From NCBI GenBank assembly GCA_946553025.1, contig CAMNRM010000030.1:1-60794 (forward strand): a stretch of 60,794 bases of DNA, read 5' to 3'. Every line of letters starts with the position of its first letter. The first letter of the stretch is position 1. The notes beneath the pieces are model-generated. The model did not search any database, was not told the origin of the DNA, and saw only the letters and a list, made by a program, of their open reading frames with translations. Of this stretch, positions 57,666-60,794 are shown one piece after another. The translations under genes and the position numbers were made by a program. Origin of the DNA: an uncultured Clostridium sp. (GTDB lineage Bacteria; Bacillota; Clostridia; Lachnospirales; Lachnospiraceae).

Positions 57666-59246
57666 ATGCTTAAAAAACAAAAAAAAATCCGGAAACCGTG
57701 TTTGCGTGCCCTTAAGTTCCTTTTTGCAGGTGTGCTGACGGCGGGAGCGGTGAGTGTTCTTGGCGGGTGTGCGGTCAGGGAACACATAAAGAAAAAGCTG
57801 CTGGAATATTATGGGTGGGAGGAGATTTACACGGAGGATGGCAGTGAACCTGAAGAAACATCAAAAACTTCACAGGCACCTGGTGAAGCATTTGGGGATG
57901 AGGAGGGAGAGCCAGGCAGGGAATTTCTAAATGAATCGGAGGAAGGACTTCCGGGTGCATCGGGGGAAGGGCCTATCACCGGGCAGGAGGAACCGGAAGG
58001 TCAGGATTTGCCGACAGGGGAAACAACGGCGGAAAATACCGGAAAAATCCCTCTTCCTTCAAGGTTTGATTACCGGGATGTGGGAAAACAGCCCGAGGTC
58101 AGGGATCAGGGGAAGTTTGGAACCTGCTGGGCATTTGCCTCGCTGATGGCTATGGAATCTTCTCTGCTTCCGGAGGAATCCTGGAAGTTTTCCGCTGACC
58201 ATATGTCCAGAAAAAACAGCTTTTTTATGAAACAGGAGGACGGGGGACAGTATGCCATGTCCATGGCTTATCTTCTGGCCTGGCAGGGACCGGTTTTGGA
58301 GGAAGACGACCCTTACGGCGACGGCACCTCTCCGGACGGACTTTCCCCGGTAAAGCATGTCCGCGAGATCCGGCTTCTGGAATCGAAAAATTACGAGGAA
58401 ATTAAGAGGGCGGTCTATCAGGTGGGCGGTGTGCAGAGTTCCCTGTTTACAAATTTAAAGGACTACACCAGCCGCGATCAGTATTATAATGAAACGACCT
58501 ACGGCTATTATTATTCCGGAGAGGAAAAGGCCAACCATAATGTTGTGATTATCGGCTGGGATGACGATTATCCGAAGGAGAATTTTAAGCAGCAGCCGAA
58601 AGAAGACGGGGCATTTATCTGCCAGAACAGCTGGGGGCCAAGGTTTGGCGAGCAGGGCTGTTTTTATGTGTCCTATGAGGATACCAATATCGGAGATACG
58701 AATGTTTATTATACCCGGATTGATACGCCGGTGCCCGGGAGCAGGATTTACCAGTCGGATTTGTGCGGGTGGATCGGGCAAATCGGCTACGGCGAGGAGG
58801 ATGCTTATTTTGCCGCCGTTTATCAGGCCGAAGAAAACGAATATCTGACATCCGTCGGCTTCTATGCCACGATGCCGGATACCCGCTATACGGTCTATGC
58901 GGCAGGGGCCGATGCGCCGGGGAAGATGAGGCTTTCGCATCCTCTGGCACAGGGAAGCTTTAAAGAAGCCGGTTTTTATACGGTAGAACTGGAAAAGTAT
59001 GTAAAATTAAAGGCGAAAGAAAAGTTTACGGTGGTTGTCTATATTTCCACCCCGGGAGCCGTTCATCCGGTTGCCATCGAGTACCAGGCCCCGGATCTTA
59101 GCGGGCAGGTGGATTTATCGGACGGAGAGGGCTATTTAAGTTCTGACGGGAAAAACTGGGTCAGCGCCGAAAAGAATCAGAACTGCAACCTCTGCCTGAA
59201 AGCCTACACCCTGCCGGAGAACAAAATATCGGATGAAGATGAATAG
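57666..59246 (+). CDS. Lipoprotein papain-like (C1) cysteine protease
   Basis: A 526-aa surface protease. The lipobox VLGGC (residues about 32-36) follows a basic N-terminus and hydrophobic stretch. Residues 45-130 are an acidic Glu/Gly/Pro-rich linker. The papain domain has the oxyanion Gln and nucleophile in VRDQGKFGTCWAFASL, the active His in ANHNVVIIGWDDD and Asn in ICQNSWGPRFG. A C-terminal beta domain (lectin-like) follows from about residue 370. TGGAGGAG precedes the ATG. Confidence 0.92.
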   Translation: MLKKQKKIRKPCLRALKFLFAGVLTAGAVSVLGGCAVREHIKKKLLEYYGWEEIYTEDGSEPEETSKTSQAPGEAFGDEEGEPGREFLNESEEGLPGASGEGPITGQEEPEGQDLPTGETTAENTGKIPLPSRFDYRDVGKQPEVRDQGKFGTCWAFASLMAMESSLLPEESWKFSADHMSRKNSFFMKQEDGGQYAMSMAYLLAWQGPVLEEDDPYGDGTSPDGLSPVKHVREIRLLESKNYEEIKRAVYQVGGVQSSLFTNLKDYTSRDQYYNETTYGYYYSGEEKANHNVVIIGWDDDYPKENFKQQPKEDGAFICQNSWGPRFGEQGCFYVSYEDTNIGDTNVYYTRIDTPVPGSRIYQSDLCGWIGQIGYGEEDAYFAAVYQAEENEYLTSVGFYATMPDTRYTVYAAGADAPGKMRLSHPLAQGSFKEAGFYTVELEKYVKLKAKEKFTVVVYISTPGAVHPVAIEYQAPDLSGQVDLSDGEGYLSSDGKNWVSAEKNQNCNLCLKAYTLPENKISDEDE

Positions 59247-59321
59247 CCATAAGAAGCAGAAAAAGATCTTTGAATGCTTTTATCATTATATGTTAAAGAA
59301 CATCAGATGAGGAATATTGTT

Positions 59322-59930
59322 ATGAAAGAAAAAATTGTATTTGCTACGGGAAATGAAGGGAAGATGCGGGAAATCCGCCTGATTCTTGCCGACCTTGGGA
59401 TGGAAATTTTTTCAATGAAAGAGGTCGGGGTGAATCCGGATATTCTTGAGGACGGAAAGACCTTTGGAGAGAATGCCGAGATTAAGGCCGTGGCTGTGTG
59501 GAAGGAAACCGGAGGGATTGTCCTTGCGGACGATTCCGGCCTGGTGGTTGACTATTTAAACGGCGAGCCGGGGATACTTTCTGCCCGCTATCTGGGGGAA
59601 GATACCTCCTATGAAGTGAAAAACCAGGTGATTATCGACAGGCTTGCCGGGGCAGTGGGCAAGGAGAGGGCAGCACGCTTTGTCTGCAATATCGCTGCCG
59701 TACTGCCGGACGGGCGGGTTATTCACACCGAGGAAACCATGGAGGGGCTGATTGCCGAAACACCGGCGGGGAGCGGCGGCTTTGGCTATGATCCAATCTT
59801 ATATCTTCCGCAGTTCGGCAAAACCAGCGCCGAATTATCGATGGAAGAGAAGAATAAAATCAGCCACAGAGGAAAGGCTTTAGAGGCAGTAAAGAAGGAA
59901 TTAGCGGCACTGTACGGGACGCACAGTTAA
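59322..59930 (+). CDS. rdgB: XTP/dITP pyrophosphatase
   Basis: A 202-aa Ham1/RdgB house-cleaning enzyme that hydrolyses non-canonical purine NTPs. Diagnostic segments are FATGNEGKMREI, ADDSGLVVDYLNGEPGILSARY and GSGGFGYDPILY. ATG 59322 with GAGGA upstream is preferred to earlier in-frame starts. A metallophosphoesterase gene follows 33 bp later, an arrangement frequent in Firmicutes. Confidence 0.94.
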   Translation: MKEKIVFATGNEGKMREIRLILADLGMEIFSMKEVGVNPDILEDGKTFGENAEIKAVAVWKETGGIVLADDSGLVVDYLNGEPGILSARYLGEDTSYEVKNQVIIDRLAGAVGKERAARFVCNIAAVLPDGRVIHTEETMEGLIAETPAGSGGFGYDPILYLPQFGKTSAELSMEEKNKISHRGKALEAVKKELAALYGTHS

Positions 59931-59963
59931 GAAAAGCGTTCTGCGTGCGCAGGGGAGGAACCA

Positions 59964-60458
59964 ATGAAGATTTTAATTGTAAGCGATACCCATCGCCTGG
60001 ATGATAATTTAAAGAAGGTGATTGCCAAGGAATGTCCGGCAGATATGCTGATCCATCTCGGCGACGCGGAGGGGAGCGAGATGTTTATTCCGGAGTGGGT
60101 GAACCCCGGATGCGAGATGCAGATGATCCGGGGCAATAATGACTTTTTCTCGGCGCTTGAACGGGAGCGGGAGATTGAGATTGGGAAGTATTCGGTGCTT
60201 TTAACCCACGGACATTACTATAATGTTTCTCTGGGGGCAGAGCAGCTTCGGACGGAAGCGAAGGAAAGGGGCTTTGCCATAGCGATGTTCGGGCATACGC
60301 ACCGTCCGTATTTTGAAGACAGTCACGGAATCATTCTCTTAAATCCGGGAAGCCTGTCCTATCCCCGCCAGGAGGGACGCAAGCCTTCCTATATGATTAT
60401 GGAGCTGGATGCACGGGGGGAGGCTCACTTTAGCTTGCATTATCTGGAAAGAGATTGA
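59964..60458 (+). CDS. YfcE/MJ0936-family metallophosphoesterase
   Basis: A 164-aa protein with VSDTHRLDDNL, IHLGDAEGSE, RGNNDFFSA, LLTHGHYYNV and MFGHTHRPY as successive metal-binding motifs. GGGGAGG precedes the ATG. It is probably cotranscribed with rdgB. The in vivo substrate is unknown. Confidence 0.9.
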   Translation: MKILIVSDTHRLDDNLKKVIAKECPADMLIHLGDAEGSEMFIPEWVNPGCEMQMIRGNNDFFSALEREREIEIGKYSVLLTHGHYYNVSLGAEQLRTEAKERGFAIAMFGHTHRPYFEDSHGIILLNPGSLSYPRQEGRKPSYMIMELDARGEAHFSLHYLERD

Positions 60459-60467
60459 TGTTCGATA

Positions 60468-60496
60468 TTGACATTTGGGCGTGGATAAGCTATACT
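60468..60496 (+). promoter_or_regulatory. Promoter of tRNA-Pro
   Basis: TTGACA and TATACT are separated by 17 bp, just before the tRNA. Confidence 0.8.
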
Positions 60497-60506
60497 TATT
60501 ACGTTC

Positions 60507-60581
<75 letters not shown>

Positions 60582-60584
60582 TGT

Positions 60585-60626
60585 ATTTTAACGACATTGT
60601 GAACGTGTGAACGGCAGCATTTTAAC
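60585..60626 (+). mobile_element. 26-bp palindromic element with 8-bp target duplication (ATTTTAAC)
   Basis: The element is 60593-60618 with a perfect TGTGAACGTGTGAAC centre. ATTTTAAC lies on both sides. It starts 12 bases after the tRNA-Pro 3' end. Confidence 0.87.
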
Positions 60627-60676
60627 CGGCCAGATCCGTGTTTTTAAAAATAAGTCCTAAAAAATATTTTTTTTGC

Positions 60677-60705
60677 TTGACATTATAAAAGGAATCATGT
60701 ATATT
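60677..60705 (+). promoter_or_regulatory. Promoter of tRNA-Arg
   Basis: TTGACA and TATATT are separated by 17 bp. Confidence 0.75.
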
Positions 60706-60740
60706 ATATCAAGTCAGCGATTGATTGACAGAGTAGTGAT

Positions 60741-60794
<54 letters not shown>

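Overview
The window is a gene-dense, moderate-GC chromosomal segment of a low-GC Gram-positive anaerobe. Its gene families point to a gut Clostridia, most likely a Lachnospiraceae (Blautia-like): full-length larEBC, a type III glutamine synthetase, a class III fructose-bisphosphatase, AAA-ATPase/DUF1703 genes, cell-wall-binding repeats, a TRAP uronate locus and AGGAGG ribosome-binding sites. This placement is inferred from gene content only, since no 16S gene is present.

Layout. 0-0.8 kb: tRNA-Pro, tRNA-Gly and, on the minus strand, tRNA-Glu. 0.9-4.1 kb: larE-larB-larC, which builds the nickel-pincer cofactor; no larA is present. 4.1-4.3 kb: tRNA-Leu. 4.4-11 kb: an accessory stretch with an Rpn-type nuclease, a holin-like phage remnant, a potassium channel ending in a RyR-like domain, a NadD-like/NADAR fusion and an AAA-ATPase/nuclease. 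11-13.7 kb: an MBOAT/DltD-like O-acylation pair. 14.3-29.2 kb: a nitrogen locus with carB, purF, pyrG, asnB and type III glutamine synthetase on the minus strand, then an amino-acid symporter, glnK and amt on the plus strand. Terminator-like hairpins precede glutamine synthetase, glnK and amt, which suggests antitermination control.

29.3-38 kb: a cytidylate-kinase-like protein, an OGG1-type glycosylase, a RelB/YafQ pair with a frameshifted toxin, a polynucleotide kinase/Thg1-like RNA-repair pair, a GNAT enzyme, a secreted wall-binding protein, a MATE pump and an AraC regulator. 38-48.7 kb: uronate catabolism with uxuA, an SDR mannonate oxidoreductase, an M20 amidohydrolase, an MBL hydrolase, a LacI regulator, a VOC protein, a YiaK-like reductase and a DctPQM TRAP transporter. 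48.7-60.8 kb: polysaccharide deacetylase, fbp, DUF1700, NlpC/P60, a small Asn/Ser-rich protein, rhodanese, two YfcE-like phosphoesterases, an RlmL-like methyltransferase, a secreted papain-like protease, rdgB, tRNA-Pro and a partial tRNA-Arg.

The most unusual content is repetitive DNA. (1) A dispersed 26-bp palindromic element carries two TGTGAAC direct repeats in its centre. Six copies have perfect 8-bp target duplications and one has 7 of 8. In two cases a related unoccupied sequence in the same window shows the pre-insertion site. (2) A family of about 130-200 bp folded repeats has five copies whose terminal arms differ between copies yet stay self-complementary. (3) Tandem repeats have expanded inside or at the ends of several genes (larC, uxuA, an MBL hydrolase, a polysaccharide deacetylase, a small Asn/Ser-rich ORF).
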